Source of the DNA: Stratiolaelaps scimitus
Taxonomy: Eukaryota > Arthropoda > Arachnida > Mesostigmata > Laelapidae
DNA: 64,000 nucleotides
Assembly: GCA_019614645.1 (NCBI GenBank)
Contig: JABWDB010000016.1
Coordinates: 4,464,001-4,528,000, forward strand
Reading direction: 5' to 3'
The notes beneath the pieces are model-generated. The model was not told the origin of the DNA. It saw nothing but the letters and a program-made list of their open reading frames with translations, and ran no database searches. Shown here piece by piece: positions 1 through 14,250 of the stretch. Numbering within the stretch: position 1 is the stretch's first letter; every line of letters starts with the position of its first letter. The translations under genes and the position numbers were made by a program.

Positions 1-3000
1 TATCCGATCTTTTCATTCATCGACTTGGCGTTACCAGTGTTGTCAATTTTGGCCTTAGTGCATATAACTACTTCGGGCTTATAAACGTATTCAGGTTTGT
101 CGAGGCTCTACTGGTATAGTTATGGTGGGCTACAAATGATGCACTTGCTTGATATATTCGATCCAGCTGCAGTAAGCCACACGGTTATGGTACCGTCTCG
201 TTCCGCGGTAGTTTCGCCTTTCTCTCTCTGTCTCTCTCTCCAATCTACGTAAGTCGCTCTTGCACACTTGTACACTGGTGGCAGAAGTGCACGAGATCCG
301 AGTGTGATCAGCGCTTTAACATTGATAGGGTCGTCTCAAAGCCGTTTCAACTGATAAATAGAAAAAGGTCTCATTTAACGGAACGAACGAATCCAATATG
401 ACCGATATATCCAAACGGAATCGGTTTCCACGTTGTTCCGGCCTGATGATAGTGCTGCTGACGATTACAATTGGCACTACAGAGCAAACGGACTATTTTC
501 ACTTAGTTAATTCGTCAAAACTGACCCCGACTGGGTATCCGCTCAATAGAAACCAGTATCAAAGTTATAATACTGGATTCGTTGTGATCATTTACTTAGG
601 CAGTTAGTATTTCGACACCACCGCTTATAGCACACAATCATTGTTTCTGTGAGAATCTAGCGCTCTTTTCATGTAAGCCAATCGTATTGCGTATGCAGAA
701 ATACGTTTGGTTTTCCATTACGATATTAGGTGAGTAGATCACGCATTCATTCATTAAAAGAATCATAATTCGAAATCATTACAGAGAGAACTTGATACTT
801 CACTATTAATGTCAAGCGACGTCTGATTGACTCGGTTTATTGCCGAGTAGTCGGCTTGCGTCTTAGGCAATAGTCGTAACAGGCCACATCGACTTAGTAA
901 ATCTACTACCGCCTGCTAGTTAACCTTAAACCGCATCGCTGAGCCGAGCTCGGCCCTGCAGGCAATAAAAAAACGCATTCCACTTAATCACACTCGATAG
1001 AAGCTCCCGTTCGAAGCTGTGGTCATAACGGAATCAGCAATCGAACACAGGGGCGGCTGAGGCAAACCAAGAGGAAATTATAACAAAACATAGATATACA
1101 CACACACACACACACACAATTTGCTTTCGTTAATAGCGAGAGCAAGTAGTTTCCCGCAGTGCTACATAGATTTGGAGGGGGGTGAAGACACCGATTTTTG
1201 TTTCTATCCATATTCGATCTGTTGCATTATTTAGCTGATATGCATGAAAGATCAGTTGGTAGCTGGTAGTTGATCATAGTTGACCAACTTGTCCAAATGA
1301 CTTAGGTGCGCAAGGTTTACTTGGCCTGCATTAAATTGGCACTTGTAACGTCAGTGTGTCTGCGTTCTGCGTGCCTGGTTTATATAATTTCTTCATCTCT
1401 CTCTCTCGATTATATTCGATATCAACCATATTGCTGAGCCTTGCGTACTGTTCGGCGACTCGGTTAATCGTTGTATACGAAGCATGCTATCATTGTCAAG
1501 TACAACAAACTGACTTGTTCTGACTGGCTAGCCGTTGTTATTGTATACGAGCACAACCGCGCACCCAATGTACTGCCTAATCTTATGGTAGAGCTGAGTG
1601 TTCCGTTGCAATAACTACTATAGGTACTGCTGCTGCCGGTGCCTCGCGTTGAACTTGAAGTTTATTTGCACTAGGTTACGAGCTTGGCTATTGAGATAGG
1701 CTAGACAGATACTTAGCTGGTAAGACTCACCTGCATATACAGCAGCCGTGGACAGACCGGTAAATCTTGGGCTTGTGAAAGCTGAACATGGTGGAGTTTC
1801 GAGCAAGGCGAAACCTCACCACAGCCTGTGCTTCACTCCTGTAACACACGAAACGACACGAATCGACTTAGACAAGTTATACACGTTCAAACATGGCAAT
1901 ACAACAATTAACGGTGGCAAATGACACAACAGCTGATCCTCAGAGTGTCGTCCTGATGCCGAACTGACAGGCCAATATGTACACTGCTAGTGATTCTAGT
2001 GCTGACGTCAGTCATGGAACTGTGCAGTGAAATCCAACGGAACGTAGCGAATTCTAACATGGCCTGAATGGGATGTGTTTCGTTCGCAACATCCGATTAC
2101 CTGATCAATGTACCCGCTTATCGCACATGGTTACATGCGTTGACACTCTCAAGCGAATCGCACGAGATCCTTCCGGGATCTACCGACCACGTGGTCTGCG
2201 GTTCGCCCGACAAGCGGCTAGTTAAATGATCGGACGACCGTGCTGGATTTGCGCGAGCCGTATGCGTTAAAGCCACTGGACATCTGAGGCTTTTACACGA
2301 CGATCATTTGGCGTCGATTCGGGCACATTCGACCTGTTTAAGGCACAAATTGAGCTATTCAACAAAGGCTGAAAACGGCTAACAACGGCACGGTCCCGGC
2401 GGCAAGGAGCAACGCATAGCGTACGAGATGTCTCAGCGGCGCCCTTTCGCTTCTGAAAGTATGGGGCAACGTTGGGAGCGCCTCGCTTGCCGTAGGGGGG
2501 GGCGGGGGTGCCGTTCGGGTGTGTAAACGTGGGACGCTTCCAGAGATGTGGGTCTTTGTCCTCGGAGCAGAGTCCTCGTGTCGAGTCACCAGTAACATCC
2601 GATCGACGGCTACAATGTGTCTCGCAGGCCGTACTCTGGAAAGGGAATCCGGTTCTTTCCCTTACTCGGCCGTTACTCACTGTGGATTCGAGAGAGGGCA
2701 GGTGACGGTGGACCAGCCCCCAAGGCCATATGACGTCTATATACGCTGGAAGAAAGGCATGTAAAGCACGCTTTCGACGGCATATAGAATACGCCTCGAA
2801 CTACGTCTACGTCCCGATAGCGGACGAACCTCGCCACTGTAGGGGGAAAAAAGAAGACGACGTGCTGGAATGCTCTGCCGAACATGACCGGCATTGTCAG
2901 TGAATACGCGCGAATACGAAAAAGCTTCCCATGTTGGCGTCAGTGGAAGTTAACTCGTTTAACCGAAGGCGAGACCTCACCACCTCCTCCTCCTCCTCCT

Positions 3001-4100
3001 CGTCCTCCTTGAGCAAACCACAAAGAAACGTGTGAACAGCGATCGCGGCCGGCTCCACCCTCACCATCTCACCGCGCCGTACATCAAGTACGTTTTGTGC
3101 CGAACTAAGTTCGTGAGCACAAGGCGTACGTGACCACGATTACTGAGGGTGGCATGCCAATGTGAAGGAGATGATTGGTGAATATGTTCATCGTGCGAAG
3201 CTCGCTTGAGTGTAATGTATCTATACAACATCCAGAAACGCCGAAATATTGTCTCGCTATTTTGTATTTTCGTTGGCCCGTCTATGAGGTCGCCGCAAGC
3301 AGATCAGACGCCATTAGTTAGGCACCCTTCAATAGCTACTGCCTATCGCGCGCCGTTAACTGTGTGACTCAATCACCCGTGTGCCGAGCACTTATACAAC
3401 GCCATTTTTGGCTAACTGCCTTCAGCGTATATCGTATATATATATATATATATTGAAGCGTTTGTGTACGGCGGCCGGCGATACGAACTGTACCGGCAGG
3501 TTTACTTGAGAGTTTCTACATCGGCGTACAATTTTATAGTTCTGTGCAGTCGTCGACTCAAGTTTTCGTCAGCTGACGCCCGACGAGCGGCGGACGAGGG
3601 GTTCGCGTCACATCGACTGCCCCCCCCCCCCACAACCTGATATTGACTCACCGTCGCTCTACCTCGGTTAGAGTGGTTGCAAAAGAGCAGGACGCTTGCG
3701 TCATCGAGGAGAGCTAAGCCTTGGCCGAGTAGGTCATGGCCGAATGACCCATAACGTATAACTGGTGCACTCAGCAACAGACGACGAGATCAAAGTACAC
3801 ATGGGCACATATGAACGTTGAACACGATGATGATTTGCCGGCAATTATCAGGCAAATAGAGGAGGTCATGGTCGAACACGGTTGGCAACGTCGGCTCGCC
3901 TAACAGTGACACTAGTGTGCATCGTCACTAATTAGCATCTTCATTAATAAGCATGGTTACTAACCACGTTTGCGTCAGCCCGACTACCAACACGGCAATA
4001 ACAGCAGCTACGATTGAGTTTTGTGCTACGTCCTGTAGCTGCTTTGGATAGCGCATAGAGATACGGTCGGCGATAGTTGCTGTATTGTCATACGTTAGAT
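1..4100. other. No gene recognised; simple repeats
   Basis: Short open frames only, none with recognisable protein features. Holds an AC run (about 1098-1118), a TCC/CCT run (about 2983-3009), a TA run (3435-3453) and a C12 tract (3620-3631). Segment 2100-2800 is locally GC-rich. Confidence 0.6.
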
Positions 4101-4179
4101 GAATTACCACCAGCAGTGGAGCTCATTACAGTGGAGCAACGTCGTGACTTTCGTCCTGCCATATCGGCCTAACGATACG

Positions 4180-4180
<1 letters not shown>

Positions 4181-4214
<34 letters not shown>
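4181..4214. repeat. AAT/ATT palindrome
   Basis: An AAT run turns directly into an ATT run, making a near-perfect 34-bp inverted repeat with no spacer. Confidence 0.85.
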
Positions 4215-7200
4215 AATTACTATACCGAAATACAGACAAGTCAGTGCAAGTTGTTAGGTTGTTGCAAGTTTGATCAAAAGCAACGATGATATGAAGATGG
4301 GCTCATCGTCGCCATTGTTGTTGTTGATGTTGTTGCTGCTGCCGTTGCTTTTGCTGTCGTCCCTCTCCCAACGAACTCTTCATTTAACATCTTCATCGGT
4401 TTTGTCTGAGAGCTCGACGGACCTCAACATTCACATTGCCGCTGTCGGCGTTGTCGCGCAATAATAGCACTAGCATATTTCACTGGTTACTAGCAATAGA
4501 CATAGACCTCCTTCTATAGGCCTTCGCTAGAACACACCGACACCTTCAAGCATACATTTTACTATCGCTGCTGCTGCTGCAATGTTTTATAGACAACTGC
4601 AGGTCGACAGATAACAACAATGGCGGACAAACGGCGACCCCTGCGTTATTTTGCTTCTGTTGTTGACCGGTGCGCGCAGCAGTAGCAGTTGGAGGCAAAT
4701 GGAGAATGGATAACTGTTACTTATAATTCGGAGACGGGAAGCCGGGGACCCTGCCACCAGAGGTCGGATAGACGAGACAATTGTTGTTAGGCGGCTTTAC
4801 ACCTCCAGGGGTTTGTCTGCTCTCACTGACCGGCACCTCATTCTTGAGGCATTCACATTGTTATCATTTGCCAGTTGTCAACAGCAGTTACACTCGTGTT
4901 CCTCATTGATACTGATATCGCAGGAAAAATCTGTCGCCAAATCCGTTGCAGCAGACATGCTTCGTGAGCAAGCCCGTGAAACACACCTCGAGCACCGAGA
5001 GGTCATGAAACGCTGCTGCGAGCAGTGGGAACTGGTTGACGGCGTGGTCTCCTGATCGTTGCCGCTGCGCGTACAAGAGGCATTTTTGTCAGTTGGCCTT
5101 TGCCACCGCGTTCAATCTCCTGGGCGGGTGGCAAGGGGAGGGGGTCGCTTCAAGTCCCGCTTATTCACTTGGTCGCTGACCAATTTGGATATTGACGCAG
5201 TGAACCGTTTGTCCTGCCGCTACAGTCCGGTGTAGAAACCACACCAGGCGTCAGTCAATCCCGGTAGCGGTTGCTTATGCTGGTGCCAAGCAGCATCAGC
5301 AGCAGTAGTAGTAATGGCTGAGTTATCTAAAGAGTCGAGTCTTGATGGTCTTGGGCTGGCGGCAGACAAGCAGAGCGGCCGGAGTGACACGCCAATGCCA
5401 TCATCGCCATTATTACTTTTGCCTCTGTGACTGCTGCTGCTGCTGCTACTACGATCACCTCCACTAACAGCGAGACACACTCTCACACACGGCATGACGG
5501 TATGGTGCCGTTGCTGGTGGTAGATGAACATTGTGATGTTGACTCGAACGACCGACTGGCCGATAAACCTACCAAATATGATGTTCACGGCAACAGTTAT
5601 CCATATATATATATATATGTATATCTGTGCACACGAAGAAATCTGGTGTGTGTTTATCTGAGGTCTGTACAGCAAGAGTAGCAGCACATGACACTTGTCT
5701 GTGCTGGATAGCTGCACGGACGGACTGGCTTGTGAGAGACAGACAACGTCGGTGTCACCGATGATGGCGTCGACGCCGTCACCATCCGAGTGTTCGTTGG
5801 GTATTGGCCTCTCCGACAGACAGTGTCCAATACAGCCTTCCTCGTCTGTCATTACACCGACGCTATGTGGGGGACACGTGGGCAACAAGAGCCTACCACC
5901 GTGCTCACTGAGCCGCCACTTCTAGTGTTCTACTGCGCCCTGTTATTTTGTTTTCTCTCATAACAAAAAAAAGAAAACCTTCAGCTGACTTTCCACAGCA
6001 GGCCTTGCTACCACCGTTGAGTTGCCCCCCCCTTGCTCCAAGCGACTACTGTGTACAACTGCTCGTACTGCTGCTGTTAATGTGGCTTCCACTGCTCGTC
6101 ATTCTGCTCTGTCCTAAAGCTGAACGGTAACCGTCTACCGTTGTACCCGCCTACATGAATAACGCCAACGTAACCGAGTGCGTGGCTCCGTCAAGATAAC
6201 GTCAAGAGGAGAGAGATAACGTCAAGATTACGACGCGCGGACAATGATTAGACCTTTATCACGGTTTTGATTATCATTATTATCGCCCCCGTTGTGATAC
6301 TGATGAGATTCTGAGTGTCGATTACGAGACGAGGGCCAGGCTCGGGTTCGTTTCGTCACAAAGTGATAATACGGAAGCTGACATATCCGTCTGGATTACA
6401 CCACGATACGTACACAAGACACATTGAATACGTATGCGTACTGTCGAAGGAAATCAAATATGGGTATACATTTGTGGGGGGGGGTTGAGACGTTTTGAGG
6501 CAATGCAACAAAATCCTTTAGCTTCTCCTGCCCATTGCTGTGTGGCAAGTCGGCATCTTCGATAGGTGGCACATAGCACATCGGAGATTGTCCTTGTGTG
6601 TCCTGATTGTGCGAGTGTAGCGGGCATTATGCGGACATTCGAAACTATACCAGTTACCGCTAGCGCCACAATTAATGGAGTTAATGGCGAGGTGAGTGCA
6701 GGTAGCAGGCAGAGATAATCGAAGGCTACGGCGCGATCAGATTGTGCCGAATATTTTGGCAACAGATCGCGGTGCCACCGGTGCCAGATCGCTCCGATGA
6801 AAGGACGAAGCCATCGGCGGTCGAGATGCGAGAGGTTGTGACACGCACCGATCAGCGGGCCCAGAAGCAAATCGAACGGATCCGGCAGAAACACGCGCGT
6901 CTTATAGTTCGCCTACCAACGAGCCATGAGCAGACACCACCACACATTTCTGTAAGAGGTATGCCTCCCCAATCCCGCCGCCCTCCCCCGGTAATGTCGC
7001 CCCTTTCAACAGACGGCGCTGTCACGACGATCTCAACGCGTAACGGAAATGACATACGGTCGACAATTGGATAACAGGGATCAGTGTAGCAGTATCAGCA
7101 GTAGACAAGGTATCGCGATGCGGAATCAGCCGCTTGCATCGACTGATGTTTCGTCAGCGTCATCATCATCGTTGTGGCCATAGTTTTAACTGTAATAAAC

Positions 7201-9000
7201 AGTTACAGCAGTGCCCATACTATTGCGGAACTTCCACTTTTGTGTCGTGCCATTTACAGTTGACACATCACTATCTCCGCGTGTGCCTATATATTCACGC
7301 ACACTCACACACATCAACGTCGAGGTGGGCCGAGCTCTTCTGCAGGGTGGGTAGGCCACTTCGAAGGACGATGACGACAACAACAACATGACTGTTTGTC
7401 CGTGAGAGAGCGTATGTAGGAAGACAATCATGGGCCATCATATATAAATATTATATATATACATATGCCGTATACTATAGCCTATCTATATATGCCTATA
7501 TATAATGGCATTCGGTAGGCATTCGCAATGACAGAGCCGGGGAGCTGGGAGGTCCGCCGGCACCATCACCACAAACGAATTTCACTCGAAAATCACTATG
7601 ATAACATAAATGCGTACGGCGTGGTCACAAGGCCCGCCACCGCTAGGCACTACAACTGCTGTTGCCGTCTATCCGAGACGCTTGAAAATTCACCGCGCGT
7701 TCTCGATTCAGCCAATAATACGCTACACTGGTTGTAACAGTAGCAAAAGCAATGATGATTACCCAACGCGAGGTGGCCGGCGCGTTCTCGTTCACGAATT
7801 AGCGTGGTCTTCTAGGCACTGTGTCTTATTATTTTGTTGCTTCTACCGCTGTTAAAACGCCATTACATCAATTTCTCTTGATCGCTCCTAGCTTGCTCTT
7901 CTCATGACGACTACGACAGCTTTGCAGATGCTATAGTGGCACTTAGCTTCGTTGGCTGGCAAACGGCCCACAACCGCCGTATAATCTGTCGCCACCGTTC
8001 CTCCTGCTTGGTGAGAGTTTCGAAAGTTTCTGACGGCCGGCTGAGACCGCCGTCGCCAATGTGAGCAATTCGATTCGTACACCGAATATTGTTTAATAAT
8101 CGCTTTACGTTGAATATCGCGAATATTCCTGTTTAGCCATAGAGAAACACGCACAAAATACACACACACGCACACGCATAGCAGCAGTTGCAGAAGAAAG
8201 TAGCCGCCAGCCGGCCGGCGGGCAGGCGGGCGGGCTGGCCACAGCCACTATCGGTGGCAACTAATTTGGCTTAGCGTTTCGCCCTCGTGGTGGTCACCAC
8301 CGACCGAGGGGGTACGTGACCACTACAACAAAAAGTCACAATTTCGCGCACTCAATCAATCCCTCCTTTCGTTCGTCCGCGCTGCGGCCACCAACACCGT
8401 GTAACTTCAGCTAAACACAGATGCCACCTATCGGGCAGAGCGTTCACGACGGAAGATTTCGTTCCCGATTCATTATACGTCGTTTAGAGGGTCAATTTGA
8501 TCTGCTCTCGTAGTTCGCTCTCGGCGTCCGCTTCGAGCAAAGGTGTCAGCTACCCTGTCGTGCGGGTTGTCCAATGTCGCTGCCGCCGCCGGCACCGCCG
8601 ACGCTGCTGCTGCTGCACGCGTCGCTGCCACCACGACCATGATCATCACTGCAATGATATGTTGCACCTATACCGTAGGTCAATCATCATCATTGTTGTC
8701 TATTGTTGGCTTACCCTCGGCGCTCTGCGTTTTCTCTCGCCATCATCCGGCTCGGCGGGTAGTCATTCCTCTGACAGTTGATAGAGTATAATATGGTTAG
8801 TAACAACGCACTGATCGATAGTAGCCGGCGTATTAGCAGATAGAAATCGAGATGTCCTGCACCAGTCTTTGTACCCGTTGTTGTTGTTGTTGGTGGTGGT
8901 AAAAGTAGTTAACCGCCATCGACGATTGACTCAGCTCGGCGCACTCGGCCGCTCTCGCCGTCTGCTCGACGTCTGTCTACCCGTTGGCGGTTAGTCGGTC
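4215..9000. other. No gene recognised; trinucleotide-rich sequence
   Basis: Many short CTG/CAG and GCC clusters (for example 4308-4356, 5430-5447, 8578-8620), a TA run at 5603-5618, a G-run at about 6475-6484 and an AT-rich palindromic patch at 7438-7506. The open frames here are poly-Ser, poly-Leu or His-rich products of the repeats, on both strands at once, so I do not call them genes. Confidence 0.6.
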
Positions 9001-10776
9001 TGCTTGTCGGGTGCTGGCCACCGCTCGTTTGGTCAGTGTTGGTCGTGGTGATGCTGCTGCTGCTGCTACTACAACTACTACTACGGCTGCTGCTGCTGGC
9101 GGCGGTGGTAATGGTGGTGGTAAACGCAACGTAGGCAAGGCATGGGGCGAGCGCTAGCAGCAAACGAAGCTGGAACGGAAAGCCGCTGAACTCAACGTAA
9201 CCCAAAGGCCGGTGCCGCCGCCGCCGCCACCGCAGCCGCTGCTGCTGCTGCTGCTAACGGAGCAGCATAGACTTGAAAGAGCCAGAGAGAGAGAGAGAGA
9301 GAGAGGGGGGTGGGTGGGTGGTAAGTAAGCGAGGAAGGGTAAGAGATGACAGCGGCCGCGAGGACGACGGCTGCCGCCACCGCCGCTGCCGTAGCCGCTA
9401 CCGTCGCCACAGGCCGAGAGCGTCAAGATCACTGAGACCGAGAGAGAGAGAGAGAAAGATATTGCAGCATCGTGGAGTACAACGGAACGTCGACGAACGG
9501 CAGCGGCGACGGCGGTTGGGAAGGAAAGAGGACGAGGAGGAGGAGGAGGAGAGTAGACGACCTCCAGAGATGGGACTGCCGCAGCCGTAGAAGAACGTAG
9601 CATGCCATAGTACCTACGTATTTACGTTACCTCGATTGCTATGCCATGACCGTGTGACGTGTACGCTCTTTGTCACGGAGCCCTCCACCGAAATGCGAGA
9701 GGAAGGGTCACCGTTGACAGGCAGACTGACAGACAAAGCGGGAGAGAGAGAGAGAGAGAGAGCGAAAAGCTGACTATTGCCGGCAAATGGAGACCGGCGA
9801 ACAGACGCCGGCGGCGGAGGCGGGTGGGTGGGCAACGACAACGGACAGAACCGGCTCGAAACGATCGAGCTGCGATAGACCAGAGGGAAAAAACCCATTC
9901 CGAGAGCGGGCATCATCGCCACGAGGTAGCTGCTACTGCTGCTCATGGTGGTGGCTAGCTGGCTGGCGGTGATGGTCGCGCCGCCAGGCGGCCAGGGGCA
10001 GATTTGGCCACTGACAAAGGAGCGAGTCACGCTGGGCGGTCTCGGAAGGGTGTCGGCAATAAGTCTATCGATGTGAATCGAATGTGAATGGCATATATAT
10101 ACAAAAAACAAAATATGGATGGCCAATATGGTGCTTCATTTGTTTGTTCAATGGCGGATTAGAGGAGAACATGGAGCAGTGTCCATTGCTCCAGTCCACT
10201 CTACGCTGCGAAAGGAGTTCCCCTGCCACCCAGAAATGCTCGGGGAGATGGCTACACAGGTGAAGGTAACATCGTGGTATACTTTATCTCAATTTCGCGC
10301 ATCCGGCAGTTCGCTGGAGAGCAACGGCTTTGCTGAGCTCTGCCGCTGGCGGCTGACCGTCCGTGCATCCTCTGTGGAGGAAGAGAGGAAGATAGAGGGA
10401 GAAAGCCGAACTCACTACGACCGGATAAATACAGCGGGCAGCGAGTTTAAAGCCTGAGGCCCATCAAGCTGAACGCCGGGACGACTCAATGCGCAAGAGC
10501 AGGAGGGCTGCAGCTGGCGCTTTCTGCTGAGTGCCGCTAGCGACGGACGCACTGGTCAGCCAGTGGAATACAAGGAGGGAGCAGGATTGTCAGGAGATGG
10601 TGGAGAGGAGACCGTGGCGGGAAGCGAACACGAAGTTAGCCAAAAAAGGAAAATGACGAAGAAAGAGGGAGAGAAGAAGAAGATTAAGAAAAAAAAACAC
10701 CCAGAAAAACTACTAAGATGAACTATGAACAACCCGAGACGCTGCGCAGGCCCGCTGACCCACGGGTCCACCACAA

Positions 10777-10807
<31 letters not shown>

Positions 10808-13244
10808 TACCAACACCAAACGATGGTATTTATTATAGATGTGGCACTGCCAGACCACTAACGATAAACGGGGAAGCCCTTTGAAAACAAGAGCAACTAA
10901 CACCGCCGCAATCAGCAGCGGTGACAGCACCAGCACTCCGGCCGCGAACAGCACGACGGCTAGCTGCCCCATAAGTTTAGCGTGACTGTATCATTATTTA
11001 GGATTAGTTGCACCGTTGCGACGCCATCAAGCGTTTGTATTTAGCAGTACTACTGCAGCAGCGACATTGAGCAACAGGACGGCCGGCTGCAATAGTTGGC
11101 AGCTATGCGTCCGTTGCTAGTTTCCCTCTGTTAGTTGAAGGTCGCGAAGAGAGCGACCGGAACAGCGTGATCGCCTAAGGAGCTGCTACCTTTTGCTAAC
11201 TATAATAGATAGGTCGGGCTGTAGCCGGAGGCTAGTACGGTTCTGTTAATTGCTATAATGTCACTCGTAGTGTGTAGTGGCCGACGTGTTGAAAGTTCGC
11301 TCGTCACCATTATATATTATGTATAATGCAATTGTACACGTCACGTTGCTAAGGTGGCCAATTATTCAACACAACGCAAGTGGCGGTGGTAATTGACGAG
11401 CGAAACTCGCCGAGCCGGTTAGGCTAACAGACAAAACATAGTCTTTTGTGAAATGGTGATTACAACGTTAAGGGAAACAGGTACTACGAGAGACCTCTGC
11501 GGGGAGGGGTCGACCCAAGAGGTGCACGCACGATTTCAACATATAGCCCGATATGTGGCATGTGTATAATATAGGCCGGGGTATACTGTATGCCACATTA
11601 CGCTTACTGCGAATCGCCGTACACAGAGTACGTGGAGAGGCGGGTCGTGGCTACATACGAAAAGAAAAGACTCCACGAAAGGTAGAAAATAATATATGTA
11701 CATAATAGACATACAGCTTTGCGCGGTCGGACACACACATATCGTATATACATTGAAAGGGAAAAACGTCCTAAAGGTGAATATACCCTGTTCGTTAGCT
11801 GGAGTCATTATCCAGGGAAAGGCAGCTGGGGCGGGGAGGGTCTCGTGTCCGTTCGCCTCTCAACTATTACAGCACACGTTAGGACGTTCCTCACGGCATC
11901 TCCGACTCGAACCAATCCCTGACCTCGCTTTGTAAAGTAGCACATTTGCTGGTGTATTCATGAATCGAGTCGACGATGACGCTCCGAGAGGACGATGCCG
12001 GTCGACAGACAGACAGCCGGTCACACCAGAATAGTATAAAATAGCGGGCACACAACGAGAATACAAACAAACCACGCTGCCACATGCCCTACCCAGCTCC
12101 TTTGCTGTTTTCCCAAAATACTTCTTTTCGCGTGTCTCGCTGTCTCTCCTCTCTCTCTCTCTGGCGCGCGCGTTCTTTCCACGGACAACAACGCTCCTCC
12201 AAGCTGACCTAGTTTCTATCGGAGCTTGCCGCCCGACAGTTAGATATACGCACAGACCGACTGAAGGGCTCATCTTTGCCCACGATGTGCTTTCCCGCCA
12301 CCGTTTCCACGGTCTCATCGCAGCAGCAGCAGCGGCGGCGGCGGCAGCGGCGAAGCCGTCGTTTCACCAGAATGCCAATGTGGCGCCCTCTACCCTATGT
12401 GCGATGCTCGGGACGTCGGGCCGAGGCCCACGACACGATGGGGCCCTTTCCACTCGGCAGTCCTTCACACGGGCCCCAATTCCACCCGGCCGGGTGAGCA
12501 ACTCTGCGACTCACTACGCCGGGCGCAACCCAAAACCTCCTCTGGCCGCCCTTCCACCAGAGTTATGCAACTCTGTGGGGTTTCCCAATCCATGCCCCTC
12601 TCGTCCCACCAAACACCCCATAGACACACACTCACACACACATTCCGCGTCCTCTCCCCGCCAAAGCCCCATGTCCCAGCCCTATGATCTTCCGTTACCC
12701 CCGGGAGTTTCCTCACAGAGGGGAGCTGGGGTTCTTCTCCACCCCTTGCTTTCTCTCTCTCTCTCTCTGTCTCCCACCCCACTTCTGAGGTGGTTGCTAT
12801 CTATTGCCCTCTCCCAACGGCGGGTCGACGCGACCCGGGTCGGGCCGGACGAATGGTGAGTGCCACCGACCGGTGGGTCTCGGTCTCTTCCGGGTTTCCC
12901 CGAGCCGGTATAGTTGGGCCTGAAGCAGTTGCCGTTGCCGCTTGGCAGAAATCTTCTCCCACTAGCAGCAGCTCGTGCCACGCAGCGCTGACGCTGTGCA
13001 GAGGGTCTTTATTTCAGGGTGGGCCAGCCGGGTGGCGGTGGCAGTGCTGGCGGAGCGCGGTGGGGACCGTCCAGCCTCTGCAACGAGTATTGGACAGCGA
13101 ATGGGAAAGACGCCAAAAGGAAACGCGCGCGAGAGCGAGAAAGAGAGTCTGCCGGTTGTGGTGCGTGATAAGTCTTCAAAGAGGTGCCTCGACTTTCAGC
13201 ACCACGGCCACTGTCGCAGTCACCACAGCTATCACAACACAAAA

Positions 13245-13247
<3 letters not shown>
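9001..13247. other. Densest microsatellite block; no gene recognised
   Basis: Contains CTG and CCG clusters (9050-9120, 9210-9255), AG runs (9284-9305, 9440-9455, 9742-9762), CAG9 (10779-10805), CT runs (12149-12162, 12751-12768) and GCG/GCA runs (about 12320-12352). Several open frames exceed 100 codons, but they are repeat-driven and overlap on both strands with no domain I recognise. Segment 12380-13100 is GC-rich and could hold an exon, but I cannot show one. Confidence 0.55.
10779..10805. repeat. (CAG)9 microsatellite
   Basis: Nine CAG units followed by CGG; CTG on the minus strand. No coding context was established. Confidence 0.95.

Positions 13248-13322
<75 letters not shown>
13248..13322. 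repeat. Long (TA)n microsatellite, about 75 bp
   Basis: Uninterrupted TA dinucleotides, the longest simple repeat in the window. It accounts for the Tyr-Ile frames on both strands here. Confidence 0.97.
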
Positions 13323-13326
<4 letters not shown>

Positions 13327-14218
13327 CATATCAATGCACCTATTAAATATTTGTTGTATACATATCGAGTGCTGTTGTGTGCTACCAGCTCGATTGGTTT
13401 CAATACATTGTGGCGAAGCGCACATAATGCTAGCGACCGTTTGGCACCAGATACCATCCGCGCCAACATCGTCATCAGCATCATGGTAGTCATAGTGATT
13501 AGGATAGATGAACCAAAGATCGCTCTCTCTCTCGCTCTCTTTCTTTCTAGTCAGTTGTGTTGTTGGTTTAACTGCTGCTGTTATTGGTCGAATAGTAGCC
13601 AGTGCTCCCGTCCGCTCGTGTGGTGCTCCACAATCGGATCCCAATCAGACAATCCCGAGGAGATTGACAGACATACAAATCGACCGACAGAGACCACATC
13701 GCTCAAATGATTCTATGGCTCGGTCCATTCACCAATGGATTACTATTATTATTATTATTATTATACGTGTCCGTGAGTGCATCGATGTTCCGTATTTCTA
13801 CGTAGCAGGCTGCAATAGCGGCTCGGCTTGACCCAGTTGTTGTCGAACGGTTGTTTTCTGCCGCTGTCCGTGCTTCTATTGTTGTCATTCTTGTGAGTGT
13901 GGCTGTTGTTGTTGTTCGACGGAGTGCGGGGATACGTCGATGTTCGGTAGCTTACGCAGGGTCATGTGCCGTCGTTTGGTTCTGCTAACTTATTCGGGTC
14001 GGGCTAGGCAAGGGAACTCTATCGCTTGACACCTGCCGGGCTCATTTCAACTGATTTAATTATTAATACTACTGGCTATGATAAGCAAGCCCACCCCAAA
14101 GGTTTTTCAGTTTTGGCCCATTCGCGATATAAAATCCGATCCACCGTGATACAGCCTATGTTCGGCAAATACAACAGAGCATCGTTGCGTTTTATTTGTT
14201 AACGAGGTTCCAAGGGCA

Positions 14219-14250
<32 letters not shown>

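Noticed and set aside
4181..4214. Possible CRISPR-like or regulatory palindrome
   Set aside because: Only an AAT/ATT simple repeat; no array of spaced repeats exists anywhere in the window.
5220..5888. 222-codon minus-strand open frame
   Set aside because: Rich in Ser runs and a TA-repeat segment; overlapping plus-strand frames of similar quality; no family resemblance.
12790..13710. 306-codon open frame on the plus strand
   Set aside because: It runs through the TA tract (Tyr-Ile repeats) and the minus strand is equally open; no domain. Open by composition.
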